Below are positions 1 to 10,167 of a DNA stretch of 22,349 nt, in pieces. The notes under the pieces are model-generated. The model saw nothing but the letters and a program-made list of their open reading frames with translations, made no database searches and was not told the DNA's origin. The stretch is from CBDTYW01 sp965364735. GTDB lineage: Bacteria; Actinomycetota; Nitriliruptoria; Nitriliruptorales; Nitriliruptoraceae. The DNA is taken from assembly GCA_965364735.1 (NCBI GenBank), contig CBDTYW010000022.1, positions 1 through 22,349 of the forward strand. Reading direction: 5' to 3'. The position numbers and the translations under genes are program-made. How positions within the stretch are numbered: the first letter of the stretch is position 1; each line of letters starts with the position of its first letter.

Positions 1-140
1 GGCAACGGCATCGAGGTCTATGCTGATCGCCGGCTCGCCCATTGGCGCGGTCCGAATGGTGAGATCCGACTATCGACAGAACCGCTCGATATGTCGGACC
101 TTTTGAAGGCTGCGGCCGGCACCGATTGGTCGGGCTTTCC
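1..140 (+). pseudogene. Coding-like plus-strand fragment facing dnaJ
   Basis: Plus frame 1 is open from the first base and its first 40 or so residues read like real protein (for example GIEVYADRRLAHWRGPNGEI), with a lower GC (about 62% by hand count over 1-120) than dnaJ. The same frame then stays open to a stop at 372 only by running through sequence that is clearly antisense to conserved dnaJ. The likely reading is the 3' part of a rightward gene that lost its natural end at a junction somewhere in 100-146. I do not recognise the family. Alternatively this is a chance open frame. Confidence 0.3.
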
Positions 141-1019
141 GCAGTGCTCGGCGAGCTGGCCGAGGAGCTCCTTGATCCTGCGACCGGCCTTCTTCGGCAC
201 GACCAGGTCCACGGTGACGAGCAGGTCACCGGAGCTGGAGCCGTTGGGGGCACCCTGCCCGCGGACCCGGAACGTCGAGCCGGGCGCGGTGCCGGCCGGG
301 ACCTTGAAGGTCGACTTGGCGCCCTGCGGCGTGGGCACGGTGAGCTTGGTCCCCAGGACGGCTTCGCCGTAGGAGATCGGGACCTCGAGCTGGAAGTCGT
401 TGCCCTTGCGGGTGAAGAGCGGGTGAGGCTCCACGGTGACCTCGACGAGCACGTCACCGGGAGGTCCGCCGTTGCGTCCGGGGCCGCCCTTGCCGGAGAT
501 CCGGACGGTCGCGCCGTCCTTGACCCCGGCCGGCACCTTGACGGTGAACTCCGCGTCACCGACACGCAGCCGGGTCCGGACACCCGCGAGGGCGTCGGAG
601 AAGCTCAGGTGCAGGGCGGTGCGAACGTCCTGGCCCTTGGCGGGACGTCGGACGGTCCGGAAGCCGGGACCGCCGCCGCCGTCGGCGAAGATCGAGCGGA
701 AGAGGTCCTCGAACGACCCGCCCTCGAAGGCGAAGCCGCCCTGACCGCCGGGCCCACCGCGGCCGCCGAGGCCGCCGCTGGCGCCGAGACGACGCAGCTC
801 GTCGTACTCCTTGCGGATCTCGGTCTTGCCGATGACGCCGTACGCCTCGCTGATCTCCTTGAACCGTTCCTCGGCCGACGGGTCGTCCGGGTGGCGGTCC
901 GGGTGGTTCGCGTTGGCGAGCTTGCGGTAGGCCTTCTTGACCTCGTCGTCATCGGCTGAGGACGACACGCCGAGCACGGCGTAGTAGTCCTTCTCGAGCC
1001 ATTCACGCTTGGGTGCCAC
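18..1019 (-). CDS. dnaJ: DnaJ-family co-chaperone without zinc finger (CbpA-like)
   Basis: J-domain co-chaperone that delivers unfolded proteins to DnaK and stimulates its ATPase in the cytoplasm. The J domain spans about residues 10-77 with the essential HPD at 39-41. A Gly/Phe-rich linker (about 78-118) leads straight into the C-terminal substrate-binding beta domains (about 125-290). The four CxxCxGxG zinc motifs of classical DnaJ are absent, so this is a type II/CbpA-like protein. I chose the GTG at 1019 because AAGGAGG at 1028-1034 sits 8 nt upstream; a GTG at 1028 would overlap that site. It is the third gene of dnaK-grpE-dnaJ, 99 bp after grpE. The normal C-terminal domain ends near LLGQLAE; the last roughly 42 residues do not look like the family and lie opposite a coding-like plus-strand stretch, so the end may be a rearrangement product. 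Confidence 0.92.
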   Translation of the reverse strand: MAPKREWLEKDYYAVLGVSSSADDDEVKKAYRKLANANHPDRHPDDPSAEERFKEISEAYGVIGKTEIRKEYDELRRLGASGGLGGRGGPGGQGGFAFEGGSFEDLFRSIFADGGGGPGFRTVRRPAKGQDVRTALHLSFSDALAGVRTRLRVGDAEFTVKVPAGVKDGATVRISGKGGPGRNGGPPGDVLVEVTVEPHPLFTRKGNDFQLEVPISYGEAVLGTKLTVPTPQGAKSTFKVPAGTAPGSTFRVRGQGAPNGSSSGDLLVTVDLVVPKKAGRRIKELLGQLAEHCGKPDQSVPAAAFKRSDISSGSVDSRISPFGPRQWASRRSA

Positions 1020-1118
1020 GGTGTCCACCTCCTTCGTCTGACGTCGCTCGTGGGGTGCTTGAGGTTCGTCGGGTGCTGATGCGTCGGATCGTTGCAGATC
1101 GCGAGCGGCCGCGTCCGG

Positions 1119-1769
1119 TCACTGCCGGACGACGACCATCGCCGCGCGCAGAACGCGGTCACCGAGCGCGTAGCCGGCGCGGAAGACGACAGCGACCGTG
1201 TCGGGCTGGTCACCTCCGTCGGCCGCGATCTGCTGGACCGCGTCGTGGCGGCTCGGGTCGAACGCGACGTCCACCTCGTCGATGCGCGTGACGCCCTTGC
1301 TGGACAGCGCCGAGAGCAGCTTGTCGCGCACCAGGGCCACGCCGTGGAGGAGCCCGGTCGGATCCTCGCTGCCACCGACGGCCTTCTGTGCCTGGGTGAC
1401 GGCCGCGTCGAGGTCGTCGAGGACCTCGATCACGCTCGTCGCGAGCTCGCCGATGCCGGCGACCCGCTGCTGCTGCTGCTCGCGGAGGGTCCGCTTGCGG
1501 AAGTTCTCGAACTCCGCCTGACGGCGCTGGAGCGCGTCGAGGTAGCCCTCGCTGCGCATCAACGCGTCCTGGCTTGCGAACTCGGCCTCCTCGAGGGCTG
1601 CGAACAGCTCCTCGCGGGTGCGCGTGTCCGCGGCGGCACGTTCTTCCATGGTCGGACCGGCGTCGATCTCCTCGACGTCGGCAGACTCGCCCCCCGGGGC
1701 CGCGGCGTGCGCCGCGGCCTCGGGGACAGCCTCGTCGGGCTGCTCCGGCTGGGTGGTGTCGTCGGTCAC
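1119..1769 (-). CDS. grpE: GrpE nucleotide exchange factor
   Basis: Homodimeric co-chaperone that releases ADP from DnaK so that substrate can be freed. The 216-residue protein has an acidic, disordered N-terminus (1-45), a long helical coiled-coil region (about 50-110) and a C-terminal beta domain ending in the family signature region YALGDRVLRAAMVVV. The start is GTG at 1769 and overlaps the dnaK stop as GTGA (dnaK TGA at 1766-1768), which indicates translational coupling. Its length is normal for actinobacterial GrpE. It should be co-transcribed with dnaK from the promoter at 3674-3702. Confidence 0.95.
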   Translation of the reverse strand: MTDDTTQPEQPDEAVPEAAAHAAAPGGESADVEEIDAGPTMEERAAADTRTREELFAALEEAEFASQDALMRSEGYLDALQRRQAEFENFRKRTLREQQQQRVAGIGELATSVIEVLDDLDAAVTQAQKAVGGSEDPTGLLHGVALVRDKLLSALSSKGVTRIDEVDVAFDPSRHDAVQQIAADGGDQPDTVAVVFRAGYALGDRVLRAAMVVVRQ

Positions 1770-3622
1770 GCCTGGTCGTCCTCGTCGGCGTCGTCCTCGA
1801 TGACCTCGGCCTCGATGACGTCGTCGTCACCGGCGTCGGTCGTGTCGGCGGAAGCCTGACCCTCGTCGGCGTCGGCCGAAGCGCTCTGATAGATCGACTG
1901 GGCGAGCGTCTGCGCTGCAGTGCTCAGCGCCGTCGTGCTCGACTTCACCGCCTCGATGTCCTCACCCTTGAGGGCTTCGCGGACCGCGTCCATCGCGGAC
2001 TCGACCTCAGCCTTGGTGGCCGCGTCGACCTTCTCGCCGTTCTCGGCGAGCGTCTTCTCGGTCCGGCTGACGAGCGACTCGCCTTGGTTGCGGACATCGA
2101 CGGCCTCTCGACGCTTCTGGTCCTCCGAGGCGTTGGCCTCGGCGTCACGGACCATCCGGTCGATCTCGTCCTTCTCGAGCGCGGTCCCGCCGGTGATCGT
2201 CATCGACTGCTCACGGCCGGTGCCGAGGTCCTTGGCGGACACGTGCACGAGGCCGTTGCGGTCGATGTCGAAGGTGACCTCGATCTGCGGCATGCCCGCG
2301 GGGGCCGGCGGCAGGTCGGTGAGGAGGAACTTGCCGAGCGACTTGTTGTCGTTGACGAACTGACGCTCGCCCTGGATGACGTGGATCTCGACCGACGGCT
2401 GGTTGTCGGCGGCCGTCGTGAAGACGTCGCTGGCCTTGGTCGGGATGGTCGTGTTGCGCTCGATGAGCTTGTGCGCGACACCACCCTTGGTCTCGATCGC
2501 GAGGCTCAGCGGCGTCACGTCGAGGAGGAGGACGTCCTTGACGTCACCCTGGATGATCCCGGCCTGGAGCACGGCTCCGAGCGCGACGACCTCGTCCGGG
2601 TTGACCGACCGGTTCGGCTCCTTGCCGCCGGTGAGGGTGGAGACGAGCTCCTGGACGGCCGGGATACGCGTCGAGCCACCGACGAGGATGACATGGTCGA
2701 TGTCGCCGAGCTTGGCGCCCGACTCCTTGATCGCCTCGTTGAACGGACCGCGGAGACGGTCGATCAGGTGAGCGGTCAGCTCGTCGAACTTGGCGCGGGT
2801 CAGCGTCTCCTCGAAGTGGAGCGGACCGTTCTCGTTGGCCGTGAGGAAGGGGAGGTTGACCGAGGTCTGCGTCGCTGACGACAGGTCGATCTTGGCCTTC
2901 TCGGCCGCTTCCTTCAGACGCTGGCGGGCCATCTTGTCCTTCGACAGGTCCACGCCGTGGTTGTTCTTGAAGGTCGAGACCATCCAGTCGATGAGCGCGT
3001 CGTCCCAGTCGTCACCACCGAGCTTGGAGTCACCGGAGGTCGCGAGCACGGCGAACGTGCCGGTCTCGGCGTCGATCTCGAGGACGGACACATCGAACGT
3101 GCCGCCACCGAGGTCGAAGACGAGGACGGTCTGCTCGCCCTCCTTGTCGAGGCCGTAGGCGAGCGCGGCAGCGGTCGGCTCAGCGACCAGGCGCAGGACC
3201 TCGAGACCGGCGATCTCGCCAGCTTCCTTGGTGGCCTGACGCTGCGAGTCGTCGAAGTAGGCCGGGACGGTGATGACGGCCTTGGTGACGGGCTCGCCGA
3301 GGTAGGCCTCCGCATCACGCTTCAGCTTCATCAGGATCCGGGCGGAGATCTCCTGGGGCGTGTAGCCCTTGCCGTCGATCTCGGTCTTCCACGAGCCGGA
3401 GCCCATGTGCCGCTTGACGGAGCGGATGGTGCGGTCCGGGTTGGTGATGGACTGGCGCTTCGCGATCTCGCCGACGAGGGTCTCCCCGTCCTTGGAGAAG
3501 GCGACGACCGACGGGGTCGTGCGTGCGCCTTCCGCGTTCGCGATGACGGTGGCCTCGCCACCTTCGAGGACGGCCACCACCGAGTTGGTGGTTCCGAGGT
3601 CGATTCCGACTGCCTTGCTCAT
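1766..3622 (-). CDS. dnaK: Hsp70 chaperone DnaK
   Basis: ATP-dependent cytoplasmic chaperone that folds and protects proteins with DnaJ and GrpE. The 618-residue sequence has the N-terminal phosphate loop GIDLGTTNS (6-14), the second phosphate motif DLGGGTFDVS in the nucleotide-binding domain, and the interdomain linker VLLLDVTPLS near residue 360. The substrate-binding domain and helical lid follow, with a very acidic C-terminus rich in D and E. The ATG at 3622 has AGGAG at 3632-3636, 9 nt upstream. It is the first gene of the operon dnaK-grpE-dnaJ. A sigma-70-type promoter and a HAIR-like inverted repeat lie upstream, which by comparison with Streptomyces and Mycobacterium suggests heat-shock repression by HspR. 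The hspR gene itself is not in the window. Confidence 0.97.
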   Translation of the reverse strand: MSKAVGIDLGTTNSVVAVLEGGEATVIANAEGARTTPSVVAFSKDGETLVGEIAKRQSITNPDRTIRSVKRHMGSGSWKTEIDGKGYTPQEISARILMKLKRDAEAYLGEPVTKAVITVPAYFDDSQRQATKEAGEIAGLEVLRLVAEPTAAALAYGLDKEGEQTVLVFDLGGGTFDVSVLEIDAETGTFAVLATSGDSKLGGDDWDDALIDWMVSTFKNNHGVDLSKDKMARQRLKEAAEKAKIDLSSATQTSVNLPFLTANENGPLHFEETLTRAKFDELTAHLIDRLRGPFNEAIKESGAKLGDIDHVILVGGSTRIPAVQELVSTLTGGKEPNRSVNPDEVVALGAVLQAGIIQGDVKDVLLLDVTPLSLAIETKGGVAHKLIERNTTIPTKASDVFTTAADNQPSVEIHVIQGERQFVNDNKSLGKFLLTDLPPAPAGMPQIEVTFDIDRNGLVHVSAKDLGTGREQSMTITGGTALEKDEIDRMVRDAEANASEDQKRREAVDVRNQGESLVSRTEKTLAENGEKVDAATKAEVESAMDAVREALKGEDIEAVKSSTTALSTAAQTLAQSIYQSASADADEGQASADTTDAGDDDVIEAEVIEDDADEDDQA

Positions 3623-3673
3623 GGGTCACAGCTCCTGGGGAAGTTCGAGATGAGGGTGTGGACGTCTGGGCTC

Positions 3674-3702
3674 ACAGTAACGATCACCCCGGCCGCTGTC
3701 AT
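3674..3702 (-). promoter_or_regulatory. dnaK operon promoter
   Basis: On the minus strand ATGACA (3702-3697, five of six matches to the -35 consensus) is followed after exactly 17 nt by TACTGT (3679-3674, a good -10). Transcription would begin near 3667, giving a leader of about 45 nt before the dnaK ATG. The match and spacing are seen in the sequence; promoter activity is inferred. Confidence 0.65.
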
Positions 3703-3730
3703 CCTCTGTGACGCTGCATCGCGAAGGTTA

Positions 3731-3751
3731 CCTGAGTCATGTGCGCTCAGG
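3731..3751. promoter_or_regulatory. HAIR-like HspR operator
   Basis: CCTGAGT-N7-GCTCAGG is an inverted repeat with the arm length and 7-nt spacing of the HspR-associated inverted repeat (CTTGAGT-N7-ACTCAAG). The left arm differs at one position and the right arm at two. It lies 28 bp upstream of the putative dnaK -35 box and about 110 bp before the start codon. In actinobacteria HspR binds such sites together with DnaK and represses the operon until heat shock. The identity is inferred from the pattern and position. Confidence 0.7.
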
Positions 3752-3781
3752 CTTGCCAGCGCCACGATCCACCCATGAGCA

Positions 3782-3809
3782 GAGCCCGCGACCGGAGGTC
3801 AGCGGGCTC
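3782..3809 (-). terminator. Hairpin terminator after the 52-residue peptide gene
   Basis: GAGCCCGC (3782-3789) pairs with GCGGGCTC (3802-3809), and the interior GACC/GGTC extends the stem to 12 bp with one bulged A and a 3-nt loop. It lies 24 bp past the stop of the small gene and just upstream of the dnaK regulatory region, so it would insulate dnaK from upstream transcription. There is no T-run, as is common in high-GC actinobacteria. Confidence 0.6.
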
Positions 3810-3833
3810 AGATCCGGAACGTCGGAACGCGAC

Positions 3834-3992
3834 TCAGTGGTGCTCATCCTCAAGGTGCTCAACCTGCCGCTGCCACGGACGCGGGATCGGACGGCCCCGG
3901 AACGTGAGACGCTCGTCACCCCAGAAGTCGATCATGAGAACCGCCGGCAGCGCGACGGCGAACAGGAGCAGCACGACTTGCCAGGCTTCCAC
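3834..3992 (-). CDS. 52-residue single-pass membrane peptide
   Basis: A short gene that a length cut-off would miss. GTG at 3992 is preceded by AAGGAG (4000-4005) with a 7-nt gap, and the frame ends at TGA 3834-3836. The product begins with a hydrophobic helix (about residues 3-22, WQVVLLLFAVALPAVLMI), followed by an acidic then arginine/proline-rich segment (about 23-45) and a short acidic-histidine tail ending in EDEHH. The layout suggests one membrane helix with a cytoplasmic tail. It lies 65 bp downstream of the sensor kinase on the same strand and ends before a strong hairpin. Similar short PLDc_N-like or DUF-type membrane peptides exist in actinobacteria, but I cannot assign a family. 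Function unknown; a partner of the kinase is only a guess. Confidence 0.6.
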   Translation of the reverse strand: MEAWQVVLLLFAVALPAVLMIDFWGDERLTFRGRPIPRPWQRQVEHLEDEHH

Positions 3993-4031
3993 GATCCGGC
4001 TCCTTCGAGGTTCTCGGTGACCGTGAGGATA

Positions 4032-4050
4032 GCGCTGCGCGCAGCAGCGC
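4032..4050 (-). terminator. Hairpin just after the histidine kinase stop
   Basis: GCGCTGC (4032-4038) and GCAGCGC (4044-4050) form a perfect 7-bp stem with a 5-nt loop, 7 bp beyond the kinase stop codon on the minus strand. It may end or attenuate kinase transcription before the 52-residue peptide gene. There is no T-tract, so the assignment is tentative. Confidence 0.4.
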
Positions 4051-4057
4051 CCCTCGT

Positions 4058-5827
4058 TCAGGCAGCCGACCCCTCGGGCTGCATCGACGCCTCGCCCGGC
4101 GCCGGAGTCCCCGGAGCCACCGGAAGGCTGATGCGAATCCGCGCCCCGCTGTCGCTCGCGACGGCTCGGATCGAGCCGCCGGAAACCTCGGCGATCCGTC
4201 GACAGATCGCCAGCCCGAGCCCCGATCCCGGCCCGTTCGCGCCGGCCCGTTCGAATCGCTCGAAGACCTTGTCCAGGTAGTCGGCGTCGATGCCCGGCCC
4301 ATCGTCGATGACGTCGATGTCCACGAATCCTCGCGCGGGAAGCCCCGGGGCAGGGGCGATGCGGACGGCGACCTCGTTCCCGCCGTACTTCGCGGCGTTG
4401 CGGATCAGGTTCTCCATGAGGCGTCGCGCGTGGATCGGATCGATCCGGACCGGCGGGATCTCCTCGACATGCACGGTCATGCCCGGGTACCGCGCCACGG
4501 CGTCGGCAGCGATCAGGCGCGTCAACAACTCGAGGTTGATCACCTCTTGCTTGGCCTGCTCCGTGCCGAGCCGGGCGATGTGGCTCATCTGGTCGATCAT
4601 CTCCGCCATGTACTCAGCGTTGTCAACCACCCTGCGGAGGAAGTCGCGGGTTCGGGGCTCGAGGCGCGGCTCGACCACCCCGATCGTGTGCGCGAACCCG
4701 ATGATCGAGGTCAGGGGTGTCTTCAGATCATGGCTCATCGCCGCGGAGAGCATCTGGAGGTCCTCGTGGGCCCCTTCGAGACGTTCCTTCGCCTCGCTGA
4801 GCTCGTCGCGTGCCTCCACCGCGCGGCGTCGCGCCAGCCGTTCGGCACCCAGTCGCCGAGAGCGGTGCAACGCCACGTCGATCAGCGGAGCGACGTGCTC
4901 CATGACGAGCGTGTCATCGACGCCGAAGAACGGCGCGAACGGCCCGACGCGCGCGACGAGCCTGCCCTGCGCGAGCGGGATGACCAGCACGCTGTCGACC
5001 CGGTCGGTGGCTCGGCCGAGGGGGACCCCATCTGCTGAGTGGAAGACGGGCTCGCCGCCCGAGGCGGGCACGTACGCGACCGACTCCACACCGATGGTCG
5101 CGGCCACCCGGGGCAGGACGGCGCGTGCGACGTCCTCCTCGTGCTCGGCGACCAGCATGTCGATCAACGCCTGATGGATGTGGAGCTCCTGTGCGCCTCG
5201 CCAGGCGGCCCGGAGTCGGGCCGGCGGGCGGAGCGCGAGGAGGAACAGCACGGCAGCTGCCAGCTCCACGATCTCGACGGCGAGGCTCGCCCCGTCTCCC
5301 GGGTCCGACCGCAGCGGGGAGACCACGACCGTGACCGACAACGCGATCCCCGCCAACCCCAGCAGCCGGATGCGACGCCGGGCGATCGTGGCCTGCGACG
5401 ACCGGCCTGCGAACAGCATGATGGCCGTCGTCCCGGGCAGCGAGATGCAGAGCGCGAGCAACGTGACGGAGAACGCGGCAGAGGGATCAGCGAGGTCCAC
5501 GAAGAGCCCCCACGCCGCCATCACCGCCACCCAGGGGTCAAGCAGGCGCCAGGCAAGCGCGCCCGTTTCGAGCTGCCCGCCGACGAAGCGGTAGAGGCTC
5601 CACAGCGCCACGACGACGAGGAACAGGGCGAGCCTGGCGAGCTGCACCTGGGTCGGCGACATGGCCGCGAGGTCGGTCGGGAGCACGTTGCCCAGGATGC
5701 TCACGATCGCGAGGGCGACGAACGACACCACGAGGAACGTCGAGCCCCGGCGACGCCGCGTCCACCACTCGATGATCGTGACGGCGGCGAGGGCGAGGAA
5801 GAGCGCGTTTCCCAGCAACTCCAACAT
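4058..5827 (-). CDS. Membrane sensor histidine kinase with GAF-like domain
   Basis: Two-component sensor that would autophosphorylate a histidine and pass the phosphate to a response regulator. The 589-residue protein starts with about seven hydrophobic segments (roughly residues 3-205), then a GAF-like sensory domain (about 215-335), a short coiled coil, and a HisKA domain with the phospho-acceptor H366 in MSHDLKTPL. The HATPase domain follows, with N-box NLIRNAAKYG (473 onward), DDGPGID and SGLGLAICRRIAEVSGG. All catalytic boxes are intact. I chose ATG at 5827 because GGAGG lies 7 nt upstream and the protein then opens directly with a membrane helix; the frame extends upstream without support. 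No response regulator gene is adjacent in the window, so it is an orphan here. The signal is unknown. Confidence 0.88.
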   Translation of the reverse strand: MLELLGNALFLALAAVTIIEWWTRRRRGSTFLVVSFVALAIVSILGNVLPTDLAAMSPTQVQLARLALFLVVVALWSLYRFVGGQLETGALAWRLLDPWVAVMAAWGLFVDLADPSAAFSVTLLALCISLPGTTAIMLFAGRSSQATIARRRIRLLGLAGIALSVTVVVSPLRSDPGDGASLAVEIVELAAAVLFLLALRPPARLRAAWRGAQELHIHQALIDMLVAEHEEDVARAVLPRVAATIGVESVAYVPASGGEPVFHSADGVPLGRATDRVDSVLVIPLAQGRLVARVGPFAPFFGVDDTLVMEHVAPLIDVALHRSRRLGAERLARRRAVEARDELSEAKERLEGAHEDLQMLSAAMSHDLKTPLTSIIGFAHTIGVVEPRLEPRTRDFLRRVVDNAEYMAEMIDQMSHIARLGTEQAKQEVINLELLTRLIAADAVARYPGMTVHVEEIPPVRIDPIHARRLMENLIRNAAKYGGNEVAVRIAPAPGLPARGFVDIDVIDDGPGIDADYLDKVFERFERAGANGPGSGLGLAICRRIAEVSGGSIRAVASDSGARIRISLPVAPGTPAPGEASMQPEGSAA

Positions 5828-5998
5828 GCGCTCACCTCCCTCCCCCGGCCCCAGGTCGACGCGAAGCATCGCGTCCGCCACAGGGCCATGCCTATGGTGC
5901 CCCCCAAGTGGTACCGCGTACAAGGCCCGTCTGGGTCATTCTCACCTGGCCAATCCAGAGGAGTCCCATGTTGACTGATCGGCCGCGTGCGTGGCCGG

Positions 5999-6571
5999 TC
6001 AGACGGGCTCGACGTCGATCTCCCAGTCCGGAGAGAACCCGATTCGACCGAGGAACCCTCCCGGCACCTCGACGGTGCGGCGGTACGGGCCGTCCGGTGG
6101 ATAGGAGGGACAGGTGGGGGTCGTGCACGGGGTCATCGTCGTGAAGGACACCGTCGAGCCGTCATCGGCGATGTAGACGATGTCGAGCTCGATCAACGTC
6201 CCCTTCATCCAGAAGCCGGTCGTCACGTCGGCGTCGAACACGAAGGCCATCCCGGCACCGTCCGGGAGATCGGAGACCTCCATCAGCCCATGTCGGCGCT
6301 CATCGGTCGTCGACGCGACACGGACGGCCAGCACATGGCGTGTCCCGTCCGGCGCAGACATCGTGACGGTGCCCGGCGCGTAGCCGTCGACGGACGGATG
6401 GATGGCCGGGACCTCGTCGAACCAGACCCGCAGCTCGGGCTCGACCGGCGGGACGGCCGTGACCCCGGGGGAGGTCGCGATCCCGTCCGGGACGGTTACG
6501 GGGTCGCTGCATCCCGCGATGGCCACGACCACGGCGATCAGCAGGAGCGGGGAGCGGGAGAGGGCGTGCAT
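5999..6571 (-). CDS. DUF192 lipoprotein
   Basis: Secreted DUF192-family protein of unknown function. The N-terminus MHALSRSPLLLIAVVVAIAGCSD is a lipoprotein signal peptide ending in a lipobox (AIAGC), so the protein should be anchored in the cell membrane facing outward. The DUF192 hallmarks follow: a VRVASTTDERRHGLM segment, GMAFVFD, the FWMKGTLIELDIVYI core, a PCTTPTCPSYPP cysteine pair, and EVPGGFL near the end. The ATG at 6571 is the simplest start. A GTG at 6592 would add seven residues (KATVRV) to the signal peptide and neither has a clear ribosome site. It is divergent from the ACT-domain gene that starts at 6645. Confidence 0.82.
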   Translation of the reverse strand: MHALSRSPLLLIAVVVAIAGCSDPVTVPDGIATSPGVTAVPPVEPELRVWFDEVPAIHPSVDGYAPGTVTMSAPDGTRHVLAVRVASTTDERRHGLMEVSDLPDGAGMAFVFDADVTTGFWMKGTLIELDIVYIADDGSTVSFTTMTPCTTPTCPSYPPDGPYRRTVEVPGGFLGRIGFSPDWEIDVEPV

Positions 6572-6644
6572 CACCCGGACGGTAGCCTTCACCCACACCG
6601 CGAGACCGGCTGCGGGCCGCTGTCCGCCGGCCAGGAGCAGATCG

Positions 6645-7160
6645 ATGTCGGAGTACGCCGTCACGGCCATCGGGCGCGACCGCCCGGGCATCGTCGCCGC
6701 GGTTGCTGGCGTGCTGCACGAGCACGGAGGCAACCTCGAGGACTCGGCCATGACGATCCTCGGCGGTCAGTTCTCGATGATGCTGCTCGTCGAGCTGCCC
6801 GGCGAGCTCGCGGACCTCGTGCAGTCCCTCGACGCAGCCACGGCCGACCTCGGACTGATCGTGCACGTCGAGCCGGTCACGCCGGGAGCGCCACCGACCG
6901 ACGCGACCCACGTCCTCTCCGTCTACGGCGGGGACCAGCCCGGCCTCGTCGCACGGATCACCGGGGAGCTGGCCGCAGCCGGCGCGAACATCACCGACCT
7001 GTCCACGCGCGTGCTCGGCACGGACGAGCAGCCCGTCTACGCCATGATCTTCGAGCTCGTCCTCGACGACGAGCAGGCCGTCGCGACCGCCGTCGCGACC
7101 GTCTGCCACGAGCTCGACGTGGACCACTCGCTGCGCGCGTTCGACACGGAGACCTACTGA
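6645..7160 (+). CDS. Tandem ACT-domain protein (GcvR-like)
   Basis: Small protein of 171 residues made of two ACT domains (about 3-80 and 88-165), each starting with the typical (D/R)xPGIVAxVAGVL or DQPGLVARITGEL helix. ACT domains bind amino acids or similar small ligands, and the closest known architecture is the glycine-cleavage regulator GcvR, which has no DNA-binding domain. The ATG at 6645 has AGGAG (6633-6637) 7 nt upstream. The stop TGA is followed with no gap by the GTG of peptide deformylase, so the two are translationally coupled. The ligand and regulatory target cannot be seen. Confidence 0.85.
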   Translation: MSEYAVTAIGRDRPGIVAAVAGVLHEHGGNLEDSAMTILGGQFSMMLLVELPGELADLVQSLDAATADLGLIVHVEPVTPGAPPTDATHVLSVYGGDQPGLVARITGELAAAGANITDLSTRVLGTDEQPVYAMIFELVLDDEQAVATAVATVCHELDVDHSLRAFDTETY

Positions 7161-7688
7161 GTGGGCGTCCGACCGGTCGTGAACTACCCCGGCAGGGTTC
7201 TCAAGGGACTCGCCGGCCCCGTCGGCGAGATCGGGGAGCGCGAGCGTGCCCTCTCCACCGACCTGACCGACACGATGTACGACGCGCCCGGATGCGTGGG
7301 CCTCGCCGCGCCACAGATCGGCGTGCCGTCGCGCGCGTTCGCGATGGACGTCTCCCGGATGCGCAAGCCCCCGGAGCACCACCACGGCCTGGTCGTGCTG
7401 TTCGATCCGGAGCTGCTGTTCGCGAACGGGTCCGACCTGAAGCGCGAGGGCTGCATGTCCGTGCCGGACTTCACCTGCGACGTCCGCCGAGCGACCGAGG
7501 TCGTGGTCCGAGGCACCACCCCGGAGGGCAGGTTCCGCGTCATCGAGGCCACGGGCTTCGAGGCGCGGGCGCTCCAGCACGAGCTCGATCATCTCGACGG
7601 GCTCCTCGTGCTGGACCGCGTTGCGAGCGCCCGCACGGATGTGTTCGCCCGCAAGCGCTACGCGGCCAAGGGCAAGCACCTGAAGTGA
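7161..7688 (+). CDS. def: Peptide deformylase
   Basis: Metalloenzyme that removes the formyl group from the initiator methionine of new proteins. The 175-residue sequence carries all three family motifs: GCVGLAAPQIG (44-54), EGCMS (96-100) with metal ligand C98, and QHELDHLDG with ligands H140 and H144 and catalytic E141. Motif 2 has M for the usual L. The GTG start directly follows the TGA of the ACT-domain gene; GGAG at 7148-7151 inside that gene can serve as its ribosome site. The C-terminal basic tail (ARKRYAAKGKHLK) is common in actinobacterial homologues. Confidence 0.95.
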   Translation: MGVRPVVNYPGRVLKGLAGPVGEIGERERALSTDLTDTMYDAPGCVGLAAPQIGVPSRAFAMDVSRMRKPPEHHHGLVVLFDPELLFANGSDLKREGCMSVPDFTCDVRRATEVVVRGTTPEGRFRVIEATGFEARALQHELDHLDGLLVLDRVASARTDVFARKRYAAKGKHLK

Positions 7689-7854
7689 GGTCCGCTGGTC
7701 GCGGCGTCATCGGGTGGGGAGTCGTCCACAGCGCGCCCTACACTCCGGGCGTCTGTGGCCAGCCCCGCGCACGTCCAGTGCGCCGCGGCACCGTCATCTC
7801 AACGTCGTCTGCCCGTCTCACGGCTGGACTCCCTCGACCCAGGAGCATCGAATC

Positions 7855-10077
<2,223 letters not shown>

Positions 10078-10093
10078 CCCCCCAACACGAGGC

Positions 10094-10138
10094 CTGATGC
10101 TCAGTTTCCCCGTGATGTACGGGGAAACTGAGCATCAG
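10094..10138. repeat. Perfect 20-bp inverted repeat with 5-nt loop
   Basis: CTGATGCTCAGTTTCCCCGT (10094-10113) is the exact reverse complement of 10119-10138, with loop GATGT. It sits 16 bp after the etfD stop and could terminate that transcript, but the stem is only moderately GC-rich. A third, imperfect copy of the right arm (16 of 19 positions) follows at 10150-10168 at a 30-bp period and ends on the MOSC start codon. Such clustered terminal-type repeats resemble mobile-element ends, but no transposase is nearby. Confidence 0.8.
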
Positions 10139-10167
10139 CCGTGTCTGGCCGGGAAAGTGAGCACCAG

